A stretch of 64,000 nucleotides of DNA from Hondaea fermentalgiana (taxonomy: Eukaryota > Sar > Bigyra > Thraustochytrida > Thraustochytriidae): positions 436,393 through 500,392 of the forward strand of contig NPFB01000005.1 of the NCBI GenBank assembly GCA_014084085.1, read 5' to 3'. The position numbers were made by a program, and so were the translations under genes. This document shows positions 42,193-51,597 of this stretch, one piece after another. Each line of letters starts with the position of its first letter. Within the stretch, counting starts at the first letter, position 1. The notes beneath the pieces are model-generated. The model worked only from the letters and a program-made list of their open reading frames with translations. It had not been told where the DNA came from and ran no database searches.

Positions 42193-42656
42193 CCTCCTCC
42201 GCAAGTCAATCGCGCCGAGATCAATCTCCGTCCCAGGTTCTCGCCGGCCAGCTCGCGGCCTTCTCCCCGGTCCCCGGCCTGGCCGCGCCCGCTCGCCGTG
42301 CCCTCCGCGCCGCGCCGCCGCGCCGCGTCGCCTGCAAGGATCGCGCTCTGCCCTGGGATTTTGGATTTTGAACAAGCGGAATCGAGCAACGTCGAGCAAA
42401 GTTTTGAATTTGAATTCCCTCCTCCCTCCCTCCCTCCCTGCCGAAGAAGATCCGGACCCGGCATACCGTACCGAGGGGCGCACGGTATCGGCATCGCGAC
42501 GCAGCTCGAACCCGACAGAGCACGCTCGCGCCCAAACCCGCGCGAGCGAGCGAGCGCGAGCGCGAGCGCGAGCGCAGGGCGGCGGCGGCGACCCGCGCGC
42601 GCGACTTCTCCCTGCCTCGTGCCGCGCGCGCTGGCGGCGGGAGCGGCCGCGGGGCC
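42193..42656. promoter_or_regulatory. Divergent promoter region (carboxypeptidase / tandem kinase)
   Basis: 464 bp of very GC-rich sequence lie between the two start codons. The region contains cctccctccctccctccctg (about 42421-42439) and gcgagcgcgagcgcgagcgc runs. No TATA box is evident. Open frames here run through both strands and look like composition artefacts. Confidence 0.4.
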
Positions 42657-45600
42657 ATGATGGAGCTCGAGCAGGAGCTCAGGCTCGAGCCGGAGCTGAG
42701 CGCGCTCCAGGAGCTCGCGGAGGAGGAGCGCGCCCTCGCGAGGAGAGCGCTGGCAGGAGACACGGACGCCGGGACGGTGGCGGCAATCGTGCTTGCGGTC
42801 CTCCTTGCGGCGGCGCTGTGTGTGATCGCCACGCTCTGGCTCCGCAAAACCACGCCGTCACGCAGACACTTCAAGTACGCGTTTAACGACGAAGACGAAG
42901 AGGAGGTTGAGGACGAGGAGGAGGAGGACAGTGGCAATGGCGAGGACTATGGCACAAAGGAAAGTCAGAACGACTTTCCCAACGAAGCAACGATGCACAA
43001 ACAAGGGCTCGCAGGTCCTGGTGAGCACCAATTCGAAGGCCCTGGCGGGGAGTACGAGGGAGACACCGAGGGCGACGATGCGCGACTGTCGGCCAGCGGA
43101 GACACACCGGGCCGACGGGTGTTTAGAAAACGCAAGTCGCCTGCGGCACGCTCGGCAACGTCCCCTGCAGACGCGAGGACGCCCCCGGGGGGCTCGCCCG
43201 GATCGACCTCGTCATCTTCGTCAGCGGCTGCACGACGCGCCCAGAGACGGGCTAAACGCTCCCCAGCAGTAGCGTCGACACCAGAAGAGGAACTTATCGG
43301 CCGAGTCAAAGGTCTCAACGCTGCGTCAGTTCTTGGCATCGACCTTTCGAAGCTGAGACTCGGCCCAAGCATTGGTGAGGGAGCCAATGGTCGCGTCTTT
43401 CGCGGAACATACATGGGCTCGAATGTTGCCATCAAGGAAATCATGTCGCTGGCTCCTGTCGATGACGTCGAGCATCACTTTGTGACTGAACTGGAGGCAC
43501 TGCGACGACTGCGCCATCCGCACGTTGTGGAGCTCTATGGAGCTGCAGTCACCCGCAGCCTCGTGTCGGCAGACCGCCTCCGGTACTTGCTGGTCACGGA
43601 GCTAGCGCCCTGCAGTCTCCGCGACCTGCTCGATTCGGACGAGGTCATTACCTTCAAACAGGCCCTTCGTCTCGCTACAGAGCTCAGCAAAGGTTGCGCA
43701 TACTTGCACGCCATGAAGGTCGTGCACTTTGACATCAAACCTGCTAACGTGCTGCTCTCGGACTCGGGAAGGGTGAAAATCTGTGATCTTGGAGTCTCTC
43801 GACTGGGAAGCAATGCCGCGCAGGGCAAAGGCAGTGGCGAGTCCGCGATTAGGGGCACTCCCACGTATGCAGCCCCAGAGATCATGCGCGGCAAGACCGC
43901 CCTTCTTTCCTACGGAGTCGACGTGTACAGCTTTAGCATCCTCTTTTGGGAGCTCTTGCACCGACGAAACCCGTTCCCCAAGTCGTGGACGCTGGCTGTG
44001 CTGTTTAACCGTGTGCTCGACGGCCATCGCCCCGCCATTGGCCCGCTCGTGCCAGCCCGTCTCCGTCGACTCATAATGCAATGTTGGGACCCGATCTCGA
44101 TCCGGCGGCCCGAATTCGAAAACATTCTTGTAGAGCTGGCGTGGTCCGAAACAGAAATGCGCCACCCCGAGCGTGCTTTCCTGTCGACGCACTTGGTCGA
44201 GGTTTGGTTCGAAGGCAAATTCCGCAACGGCCGCATCAGCCGCAACGTGGGTCAGGGCAATTACGAGGTTGTGCTGCAAGGCGAAATCCAGGAACGGACA
44301 TTTCCCGCAAGCGAAATCGTGCTCACGGATGGTGGCGGAGGTGTGACGACAACACTCGCCGTGGCCAACGAAGTCGAGGGCAAACGAAACACCGGCGAAG
44401 ACGGCATTGTTTTTCACGTGGTCAATGATGAAGGTCCGCGTGGTCGAACGGGCGCTGGGCGGGGCGTCTCGGATCCCACGGGGCGAAGAGATCGAAGAGG
44501 CGGTCCTGTGCACGGAAGCTCCACGGGCGCTGGGTCCGGCGCGGGGGCAAGCGGGGATGCCGACAGCAGTGAGTCCTGGCAAGGGACCACTGCGAGCACG
44601 GGGTTCACTAACACCCCAACACCGACATCACGAGTGAGCGGGTCGTCTGGAACCGAAGATTTACTGAGCGACGACGCCTCGTGGGACAGGGACACCTTTT
44701 CTGTGGACATTGAAGGTATTCGAATCGGCGAATACGGCATCATCACACCCCAAGGCGATCTGGACGATGATAACTCACCGTCCCTGGCCAGGACGCATCG
44801 TGGTAATTTCCGGGCTGATCTTGTCGTCCTAAACGAGGTTGGGCGAGGTGCTTCGGGTGTGGTGCATCGCGCGCTGCAACTGAAAAACTTTCAGCTGGTG
44901 GCTATTAAATCAATCCGTGTCAAGGACAGTCTGAGCCGGTACCAAATTGCCAAGGAGATTCGTGCGCTGGATGCCGTCGTAAAGTCATCGCCCACAAGTC
45001 AGCTCGCCGTGAACTTGACGCAAATGTATGGCGCATACTGGGAGCCTGAAGATGCCTCGGTTCGTATCGTGCTCGAGTACATGGACGGCGGAAGTTGCGA
45101 CGACATGCTCATCAATTGGCGGCCGCCCTCAGAGCACCTTTTGGCCGCAATCGCCATCGGGACACTCAAGGGCATGCAACAGCTGCACTCTTCGTTTCGG
45201 CTGCACCGGGACATCAAGCCGGCAAATGTTCTCATTGACAAACGCAAGGGCGCCAAATTGTCAGACTTGGGCCTTGCTCGTGACATGATGGCGCAAGAAG
45301 GAGCCAAAGATCACATTAACGATGCTTTGGCGGAAACTTTTGTCGGGACAATCTCGTACATGAGCCCCGAACGGCTCGAGGGCAAGTCGTACAGCTATGC
45401 TGCCGACGTATGGGCGCTAGGTGTGACGCTAACGTCGCTAGCGATAGGCAAGAACCCGTTCCGCAACTACAGCTTTTTCCAGCTCCTCGAGTACTTTCAA
45501 CAATCCGCGGTGCCAACTGTTCCTGACACTTACACTGAGGATCTGCGCGATTTTTTGGCTCAGTGCTTACAAAAGTTGCCTCAAGACCGCGCCACCACAG

Positions 45601-45893
45601 AGCAACTCCTCTCACATCCGTGGATTACCGCGTATGAGCGTGGCGAGCTTCCCGATCCTCTTGGTATCCTCCGCCAGTACATTAGCGACGCATCGGAGGG
45701 TTCCCGTTACAAGCGCAACGATCTCAACTACATTTCATCGCGGGTCAATGAACACCTTCGCCAGTACTTGGGCAGCCAAAATGGCGAGGAGCCCACGCAG
45801 GTGGTTGTCCCGGTGTCCAAGGTCCGCAACCTCGCCGCTCAGTTGGGCTTGCCAACGCGGCACGTTGTCAAGGGCTTCAAATCACGTAAATAG
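42657..45893 (+). CDS. Membrane-anchored tandem protein kinase: TKL/MAPKKK-like + Tudor-like + MAPKK-like
   Basis: A 1,078-aa protein with one transmembrane helix (about 40-62), an acidic/Ser-rich linker and two kinase domains. Kinase 1 (about 230-497) is TKL/RAF-like: GEGANGRVF, K260, HFDIKPANVLL with catalytic D359, DLG 377-379 and GTPTYAAPEIM. The HRD Arg is Phe, making it a non-RD kinase. Residues 513-557 (VEVWFEGKFRNGRIS) resemble a small Tudor/agenet-type barrel. Kinase 2 (about 722-990) is STE7/MAP2K-like: GRGASGVVHRA, K751, LHRDIKPANVLI, DLG 870-872 and ETFVGTISYMSPERLEGKSY. Of the two MAP2K activation-loop sites, T894 remains while the other position is Ala. All catalytic residues are present in both. 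The layout suggests a kinase acting on its own neighbour, but that is inference. A second ATG follows at 42660. Confidence 0.88.
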   Translation: MMELEQELRLEPELSALQELAEEERALARRALAGDTDAGTVAAIVLAVLLAAALCVIATLWLRKTTPSRRHFKYAFNDEDEEEVEDEEEEDSGNGEDYGTKESQNDFPNEATMHKQGLAGPGEHQFEGPGGEYEGDTEGDDARLSASGDTPGRRVFRKRKSPAARSATSPADARTPPGGSPGSTSSSSSAAARRAQRRAKRSPAVASTPEEELIGRVKGLNAASVLGIDLSKLRLGPSIGEGANGRVFRGTYMGSNVAIKEIMSLAPVDDVEHHFVTELEALRRLRHPHVVELYGAAVTRSLVSADRLRYLLVTELAPCSLRDLLDSDEVITFKQALRLATELSKGCAYLHAMKVVHFDIKPANVLLSDSGRVKICDLGVSRLGSNAAQGKGSGESAIRGTPTYAAPEIMRGKTALLSYGVDVYSFSILFWELLHRRNPFPKSWTLAVLFNRVLDGHRPAIGPLVPARLRRLIMQCWDPISIRRPEFENILVELAWSETEMRHPERAFLSTHLVEVWFEGKFRNGRISRNVGQGNYEVVLQGEIQERTFPASEIVLTDGGGGVTTTLAVANEVEGKRNTGEDGIVFHVVNDEGPRGRTGAGRGVSDPTGRRDRRGGPVHGSSTGAGSGAGASGDADSSESWQGTTASTGFTNTPTPTSRVSGSSGTEDLLSDDASWDRDTFSVDIEGIRIGEYGIITPQGDLDDDNSPSLARTHRGNFRADLVVLNEVGRGASGVVHRALQLKNFQLVAIKSIRVKDSLSRYQIAKEIRALDAVVKSSPTSQLAVNLTQMYGAYWEPEDASVRIVLEYMDGGSCDDMLINWRPPSEHLLAAIAIGTLKGMQQLHSSFRLHRDIKPANVLIDKRKGAKLSDLGLARDMMAQEGAKDHINDALAETFVGTISYMSPERLEGKSYSYAADVWALGVTLTSLAIGKNPFRNYSFFQLLEYFQQSAVPTVPDTYTEDLRDFLAQCLQKLPQDRATTEQLLSHPWITAYERGELPDPLGILRQYISDASEGSRYKRNDLNYISSRVNEHLRQYLGSQNGEEPTQVVVPVSKVRNLAAQLGLPTRHVVKGFKSRK

Positions 45894-46207
45894 TGCTCGG
45901 CCAGCTTTTGGCCCTGCGAGGCCTCGCAAAGTTGCGACATGAATTGTTTGAACGCAACCAGACGAGACCGGCCGAAACAGGAAGAAAACCAAAGGAAGGG
46001 AGGAAGGAGGGAAAGAAGGAAAGGAAACGAAACGAATAATGTTTTTATTTTATTTTTGCAGCAGGCAGCCAGGCAGGTGAGAAGACACGGATTTCTTTCT
46101 CTCGTTCGCTCACTGCGTGTGGTGGATTTTTGATTCAACGAGGTCAGTCACCACAAATATTAAGCGAACGAACGCGAACGATGCTGACGTATATTGTACG
46201 CAAGAGT
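45894..46207. terminator. Convergent 3' spacer (tandem kinase / F-box-LRR)
   Basis: A 314-bp spacer between convergent stops. It is purine-rich (aggaagggaggaaggaggga), followed by taatgtttttattttatttt at about 46037, a plausible 3'-end region. No gene is seen. Confidence 0.4.
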
Positions 46208-48280
46208 TCATCCATAAACACCGTCCGCAAGCGCTGCGCCAACAAGAACCTGTTTGGGTAGATGAGCCCTTTGCAGTCGATCTGCAGTGGCCTTGTCAAG
46301 AGCGGTGCCACGAATGTTTATAGACAAAAGACTTGGAAGCTGGAGGACACGCTCAATGCCAGTGAGGGTGACCTGCTTACATCCATAAAGGTTCAGGTTC
46401 TCAAGCCGCTTGCAGCCTTGAAAGACAAGCTCTAGAAACTCGTCGGTGACTTGCGTAGCGGCGACATTGAGATGAGTAATTCGTGCAAGCATGCCAATGC
46501 GCTTGAATGCAGCATCAGAGAGCCGTCGGCAGCCACCGAGTGCAAGTCTGCGCAAAAAAAGGCATTCCATAATCTGCTCTGAAACCTCCTCATCGAGAAG
46601 GTCGTCAAGATTGCGCAGCGTGAGACTGGTGAGGTGTTTGCAGCGCAGCACAAAGTTGAGAAGGGTGCGACGCTCCTCTAGTGTGGCGACGCCGGCGTAC
46701 TCGCCATTGACGCGAATACCAAAAACATGCTGCTCTGCAGCGCGGCTCCAGTCCCTGGAAACGAGACGCGCAGTCCGCACCCACCGACCTTTGAATTGAA
46801 GAATTCGATACACTAAGTCATGAGGGAGACGCTGTAGTAGACGAAGCCAGGCAGCATCCTCTTTGGAAACTTTTTTGGGTGCATCAAGGCGTGTCAAGCG
46901 CTCCGGGGGCTGCGCGTTGCCACTGAGCCGCACAAGGTGCTTGAGCTGTGGAGGCGCAATGACGAAGAGGCCTTCTTCAATGGAGCTCAATTGCAGGTGC
47001 ACGTGACCCGGCTTGGCTACGAGAAAGCAGCCGGGTCGGCTCACGCTTTCCAGCGTCACAATGTCCCCAAACCGAAGCGTCCGTTCGTTGACCTTGGACG
47101 AGAGCAGGATTTGGCCCTCGTCCACGCTGCGGGCATCGTCCAAAGATGAACGCTCAGAGGCCGCTGTGGACGGTCTGCTTGGAGGAAACGCCTCGGCGCC
47201 TTGTGACAATGCGGACGACATAAGCGATGACAGGTTTCTCGGCATGGTTGGCGCGTTTGCAGAAGAAGTGGAACCAGCAGCAGGAGCGTTTGCGGCATAA
47301 CCAGCAGCACCGCCCAGACCTCGCGAAGCTTGAAGGGAAGACGGCGGTGAAGAGGACGAAGACAGCGCAGAGGAGAGAAGATTAGCGCCTGCACCTACTC
47401 CGTCCTGCTCACGATCACCCGAGGTTTTGCTTCGGCGCAACGATCGAAGATCGCCTTGGGAGTGACGTCTTCGCAGGCCCAGTCCGCTGGAAGGGGACGG
47501 AGCCGAAACTTTGGAAAGAATTGATTCATCGAGAGAAGGCCTGCGGAGTCCGAAGGAAGGAAGCATTTTCAAGGTGCGCCGAAAGTAGCTGGGAGAACGG
47601 AGATTAGACAAGGTGTCTTGCTCATCAATGTGTTGGCCTTGGCCATGGCGACGCACGCGCCATTCGCAAAGAGGGGGCTGCTGATCCATGAGATGTACAT
47701 TGGATTTCCAGGACATGCGGCGGGTGCTTTGCGGTCCTGGACACAGATACTTGCCAGCCTCGATGTTGGCATAAATGGTAACAATGTGATCATCCTCGAC
47801 ATTGATGAGATCTGTGTCACCACGGAAGTTGATCTGCTCCGCGCCCTGCGAGTGGAACGTGATGAGGCTGCTGGCCTCCACAGTCGGGCTCTGGCCGGCA
47901 TCCTTTCCATCAGCAGAAAAGACGTAGCTTTCGGATTCGAGGCCCTTGAGGAAAAACGTTGACGCGTATGCGACGGGACTTCCGTACCCACGTTCCTCGT
48001 CGAATCTGGCAGCCAGCGCGCCTCCTGCCGTCTCCGTTGCGCCTCTGTCACGACCTGGTGTCCGAGGATGCTGGAGCTGGTGCTGGTGCTGCTGAAGATA
48101 CACGAAGGAGTCAACCTCTTGCTCGTCGTCGATGGCGTTTTGTCTGAACTGGCCGCTGTCCGAGTCGGATTCGAAGTTCGTGCTGGTGTCCGGCAGCAGC
48201 ACGGGCTCCGGGCCACAGTCCACGGTGCCGCCCACAAAGGACGGCAGTGGCAGCGAACTCAGGCTCAGGCGGTTGCCCAT
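46208..48280 (-). CDS. Putatively N-myristoylated F-box/LRR protein
   Basis: A 690-aa protein beginning MGNRLSLSS, which fits the N-myristoylation pattern (Gly2, Ser6), so it may be membrane-attached. The N-terminal half includes beta-rich stretches (SLITFHSQGAEQINFRGDTD; VTLESVSRPGCFLVAKPGHV) that resemble beta-trefoil or MIR-type repeats, separated by Ser-rich linkers. A degenerate F-box lies at about 480-515 (LPHDLVYRILQFKGRWVRTA, then RLVSRDW). Leucine-rich repeats of the cysteine-containing type follow to the C-terminus (LRRLALGGCRRLSDAAF; LENLNLYGCKQVTLTGI). This is the FBXL/AMN1 arrangement, so it may be a substrate receptor of an SCF ubiquitin ligase. The substrate is unknown. ATG at 48280 is fixed by the MGNRLS motif. 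Confidence 0.75.
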   Translation of the reverse strand: MGNRLSLSSLPLPSFVGGTVDCGPEPVLLPDTSTNFESDSDSGQFRQNAIDDEQEVDSFVYLQQHQHQLQHPRTPGRDRGATETAGGALAARFDEERGYGSPVAYASTFFLKGLESESYVFSADGKDAGQSPTVEASSLITFHSQGAEQINFRGDTDLINVEDDHIVTIYANIEAGKYLCPGPQSTRRMSWKSNVHLMDQQPPLCEWRVRRHGQGQHIDEQDTLSNLRSPSYFRRTLKMLPSFGLRRPSLDESILSKVSAPSPSSGLGLRRRHSQGDLRSLRRSKTSGDREQDGVGAGANLLSSALSSSSSPPSSLQASRGLGGAAGYAANAPAAGSTSSANAPTMPRNLSSLMSSALSQGAEAFPPSRPSTAASERSSLDDARSVDEGQILLSSKVNERTLRFGDIVTLESVSRPGCFLVAKPGHVHLQLSSIEEGLFVIAPPQLKHLVRLSGNAQPPERLTRLDAPKKVSKEDAAWLRLLQRLPHDLVYRILQFKGRWVRTARLVSRDWSRAAEQHVFGIRVNGEYAGVATLEERRTLLNFVLRCKHLTSLTLRNLDDLLDEEVSEQIMECLFLRRLALGGCRRLSDAAFKRIGMLARITHLNVAATQVTDEFLELVFQGCKRLENLNLYGCKQVTLTGIERVLQLPSLLSINIRGTALDKATADRLQRAHLPKQVLVGAALADGVYG

Positions 48281-48924
48281 GGTCTTTCAGCGGCTCGTTA
48301 CTGTGCGAGCGCAGCCGGCGGCGCTCGCGCTCGCGCCTGCCCGTCACGGAGACGGCGCGGTGCAGAGGCGCTCCAGACCTTGCGGCTTTCTTTCCCCTGG
48401 CCTTGCCGCGCCGGCTCCGGCTGCGAAGGAAAGGTCGCCCGCCGCCTCGCCGCGCCGCGGGTACTGCGCCGCGGTCCCTGGCGCGCTCGCCTTTCGCCGC
48501 CCCCGCGCCCCAAGCCGGGCAGAAGGCCGCGCCCGGGCGGCGGACGCTCGGCGCGCGAGGCACGCGGCGCGCGGGAGGCCGCCGGCCGGCTGGTCGGGCG
48601 GGGTCTTGCGCGCGCCGGCAGCGGCCTCGCGCGCTCCAAGTTGGGTCTTTGCAAATCGGGAGCGGGTCCTCTGGGAAGAGTCGAGGACGAGATATCACGC
48701 GAGCGCGACGACGGCGACGACGGTGATGACTGCACAAGCCTTGCCATGGCGTGAAAGAGGATCGTCCGTAGAAAACCGAGCTGGCGGCAAAAAGAAGACG
48801 CGCGCGCACACGCACACACACACACGCGACTACGAATGCTCGCGAGACGGGCACGATCAACGGGGCGGGGGAATCGTTTTTGTGGAGGAAGGGGGTGTGG
48901 ATATATGGATGGATATTAGAAGGG
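48281..48924. other. Intergenic region upstream of the F-box/LRR gene
   Basis: A very GC-rich spacer between two minus-strand genes, expected to hold the F-box/LRR promoter and the 3' end of the acetyltransferase gene. A (CA)n run lies at about 48810-48826. Long open frames on both strands look like composition artefacts. Confidence 0.45.
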
Positions 48925-50514
48925 TCATGATGAGGCGGTTTGCGCCAGGTTCAAGGGGCCATAGACGTGCTTGTCCAGGAAGGCCCGAGCCACAGGAATG
49001 ATCTCCTCCTGACAGAGAAGGAAACCGTCATGGCCGTGGTCAGTATCGATGGTGAAAAGCTCGGAGTTCGGGAGGTGCTCGTGCAGGTATTGCTGCTCCT
49101 CGGGCGGATAGAGCGCGTCGGTGGTCGCAGAAACAATAAGAGTAGGCTGGGTCATACGATGCAGTGCACCCTCGACACCACCCTCGCGGTTGCGGCCGAG
49201 ATCATGCGTGTCCATCATGCGCGTGAGCTTGACGTAACTGAGCGCGTCGAAGCGGCTGACGAACTTGGCGCCCTGGTGCCGCAGATAGCTCTCGACTTGA
49301 AAGAATCGCTCCTGGTCCTGGCCCGCGGCGCGGTCCTTCACTTGGCGGCGGCCGAACTTACGTCCATACCCAGCATGCGTACGATATGAAATCATCGCCA
49401 TGGCCCGCGCAACGCTGAGCCCCTGCGCCGGATATGTGCCGTGCGCGTGGTAGTCGCCGCCATGCCAGTTTGAGTCAGCATAAATTGCCTGGCGTTGCGC
49501 CTCAGAGATGGCGATTTGCCAGGGGTGATGGTAGGCGCCACAGCTCATGGGCAAGATGGCCTTGACAAAGTCGCCGCCGAGCGCAGCCCATTCAAGCGTC
49601 TGCATGCCGCCAAGCGAACCGCCCACGACGCACGCCACGCTCTTGGCACCGAGGTGCTCCTTGACTAGACGGAGGTGCAGACTCACGCTGTCGCGCACGG
49701 TGACATCGGGGAAGGCGCGGCCGTAGGGTTTTCCCGTCTTGGGGTTGATCGAGACCGGGCTGGTGGTCCCATAGCAGGATCCGAGCACGTTAATACACAC
49801 CACAAACATTTTCGAGTCGTCAAAGAGCTTGCCGGGTCCCAGCATGGACCCCCACCAGTCGTCGAGGGCCGCATTGCCCGTGAGCGCGTGGCAGACGACG
49901 AGGACGTTGGTCCGGTCCTCGTTCATGGTCCCAAAGGTACGATATCTGCACTCCACGTCTTGGAGCTCGAGGCCATTCTCCAGCTTGTGCGAGCCCGCCA
50001 GGAATGTCTCGCCCGTCGCGTCGACCCGTTTATACTCGTCCTCATCGTCGGCGTCCCCATCGTCGTCGCCGTCGTTTTGGTGCAAGGCGGGCGCCGCCAG
50101 GCGCGCCTCCTCGAGCTCGGGCAGCGCATCGTCGCCCTTGGCCGCCGCCGCGGGCACAGACGCGCGCGACGAGAGCGCGCGGGCGCAGACGCGCGGGGGC
50201 TCCGCGGCGAGCAGGCCCGGCCTCGCCGTCCCCCGCGCCGCCCGCGCCNNNNNNNNNNNNNNNNNNNNNNNNNNNNNNNNNNNNNNNNNNNNNNNNNNNN
50301 NNNNNNNNNNNNNNNNNNNNNNNNNNNNNNNNNNNNNNNNNNNNNNNNGGTCTGCCGCTGCGCCGCGCACGCCCGCCGCGCCGCGCAGCGGGAAAGCGAG
50401 AGAGCGAGAAAGCAGGGCAGAAAGCAGGGCAGAAAGCAGGGGAAAGCAGCGCGGAACTGGGGCCGCGCGGGCCCCCGATTCGCCGCTGTGTCTGCCTGCC
50501 TGCCTGCCTGCCAT
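48925..50514 (-). CDS. MET2: Homoserine O-acetyltransferase, interrupted by an assembly gap
   Basis: The enzyme acetylates homoserine with acetyl-CoA in the sulfur-assimilation route to methionine. It has the alpha/beta-hydrolase fold of the MetX/MET2 family: VECRYRTFGTMN, VVCHALTGNAALDDWW, the nucleophile Ser in VVGGSLGGMQTLEW, AILPMSCGAYHHPWQIA, the Asp in VSATTDALYPPEEQ and the His in TDHGHDGFL. The enzymatic core (48925 to about 49990) is intact. Upstream lies an acidic segment (GDDDGDADDEDEYKR), then a 100-N gap at 50249-50348, then an Arg/Ala-rich stretch. The likely start is the ATG at 50514 (MAGRQAGRHS), followed by a hydrophobic segment (FPLLSALLSALLSRSLAFPL) that could target the protein. 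Continuity across the gap is unproven because its length is a placeholder. Confidence 0.88.
   Translation of the reverse strand: MAGRQAGRHSGESGARAAPVPRCFPLLSALLSALLSRSLAFPLRGAAGVRGAAADXXXXXXXXXXXXXXXXXXXXXXXXXXXXXXXXXXARAARGTARPGLLAAEPPRVCARALSSRASVPAAAAKGDDALPELEEARLAAPALHQNDGDDDGDADDEDEYKRVDATGETFLAGSHKLENGLELQDVECRYRTFGTMNEDRTNVLVVCHALTGNAALDDWWGSMLGPGKLFDDSKMFVVCINVLGSCYGTTSPVSINPKTGKPYGRAFPDVTVRDSVSLHLRLVKEHLGAKSVACVVGGSLGGMQTLEWAALGGDFVKAILPMSCGAYHHPWQIAISEAQRQAIYADSNWHGGDYHAHGTYPAQGLSVARAMAMISYRTHAGYGRKFGRRQVKDRAAGQDQERFFQVESYLRHQGAKFVSRFDALSYVKLTRMMDTHDLGRNREGGVEGALHRMTQPTLIVSATTDALYPPEEQQYLHEHLPNSELFTIDTDHGHDGFLLCQEEIIPVARAFLDKHVYGPLNLAQTASS
50249..50348. other. Assembly gap (100 N)
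   Basis: Exactly 100 ambiguous bases, the usual placeholder for a gap of unknown length. It lies in the N-terminal coding region of the homoserine O-acetyltransferase gene, with very GC-rich sequence on both sides. Confidence 0.99.
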
Positions 50515-51597
50515 GGAGGGAGGGAGGGAGGGCGGGGAGGAGATGGAGATGGGCGGCGAGGAGGAGGAGCTCGGCTTGGGCGGGAAGAAGCGAGCGACGA
50601 GAGATGAAAGATGAAGGAGGGAGGGACGGAGCTGCACGGAAGACGGAGACGGGATTTGTGGCCGACGGGGTGGAAAAGGGCGAGTGAAGGAAGGAAGGAA
50701 AGGGTTCGGGGGTCTCGAAGAATTCGTGTGGTGGTGGTGGTGGTGCTGCTGCTGCTGGTGCTGCTGCTGATGCTGCTGAGATAAGGCGGGATGGATGGGG
50801 AGTGAAAAATGAAGGCGTCTTTCTGGGGTGGAATCTGGGTTGATCCACACCATGTGAATTGGGAAAAAAGGAGGGAGTTTTGGGTGCCCTTTTTGATCGT
50901 AGGGCGCGTGGAAGACGCGAAGCTCTTCATCGTCGATTGTTTGCACAGGTCGGTCGGTCGACGTGGTAAAAGATTCTTCTTGTCTTGCAGCAACATTTTT
51001 TGTAAAATGGCTTTTGCGGTGTCTGTCTATGGCATCTTGTATCGCCAACCCGGAAGCTTGATTTCCCCTGACTTCGTTTGCTCGAACCATCGCGAACCGA
51101 GAGCGCTTCGACACATACATACAGTGAGGTGAAAAACCGATGGCGAAAGGGCTGCTTCCCGACTTATGATCAATATGTACGCCGTGCGTCGGGTCAGAGC
51201 AGAGCAAACTCCCTTACCTGATCAAATTAGCCAGCAGGAAGGCAGGCGTGAAGGGAAGGCAGGCATGAATGTATGCTGGGCCTAGGCTATTCAAGATGGA
51301 TGGCATGCTACTTACGATGACATTCACTGTCAATGGTCTTCGCCGCGGCGTGAACAACGCAAAAGACACCCGAAGCTAAAAAAGAAAAAAAAAAGAAAAG
51401 AAAAAAAGGTGAGGAGCATCGAGCATCCTGCGAATCGGTATCGGCAAGGCGCGACGCGTCGGTTGCGCGCAAGGAACCCAGCAGCGCGGAGGTACCGCGG
51501 CAGTTCTCTCGCCCTCGTCACACCGCCGCAAAGTTCCTCTTTACCCATATCTTAGCCTCGAGGCAAGAAGAGCGAAGACAGAAAAGAAGAAGAGACG
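50515..51597. promoter_or_regulatory. Divergent intergenic region (acetyltransferase / VAMP7)
   Basis: The 1.1-kb region holds gggagggagggaggg runs and a (CTG)n-rich stretch (about 50741-50778) near the acetyltransferase start. An A-rich tract (about 51376-51410) lies upstream of VAMP7. The minus-strand frame of the acetyltransferase stays open to 51207, but that part is low-complexity and not conserved. No other gene is seen. Confidence 0.45.
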
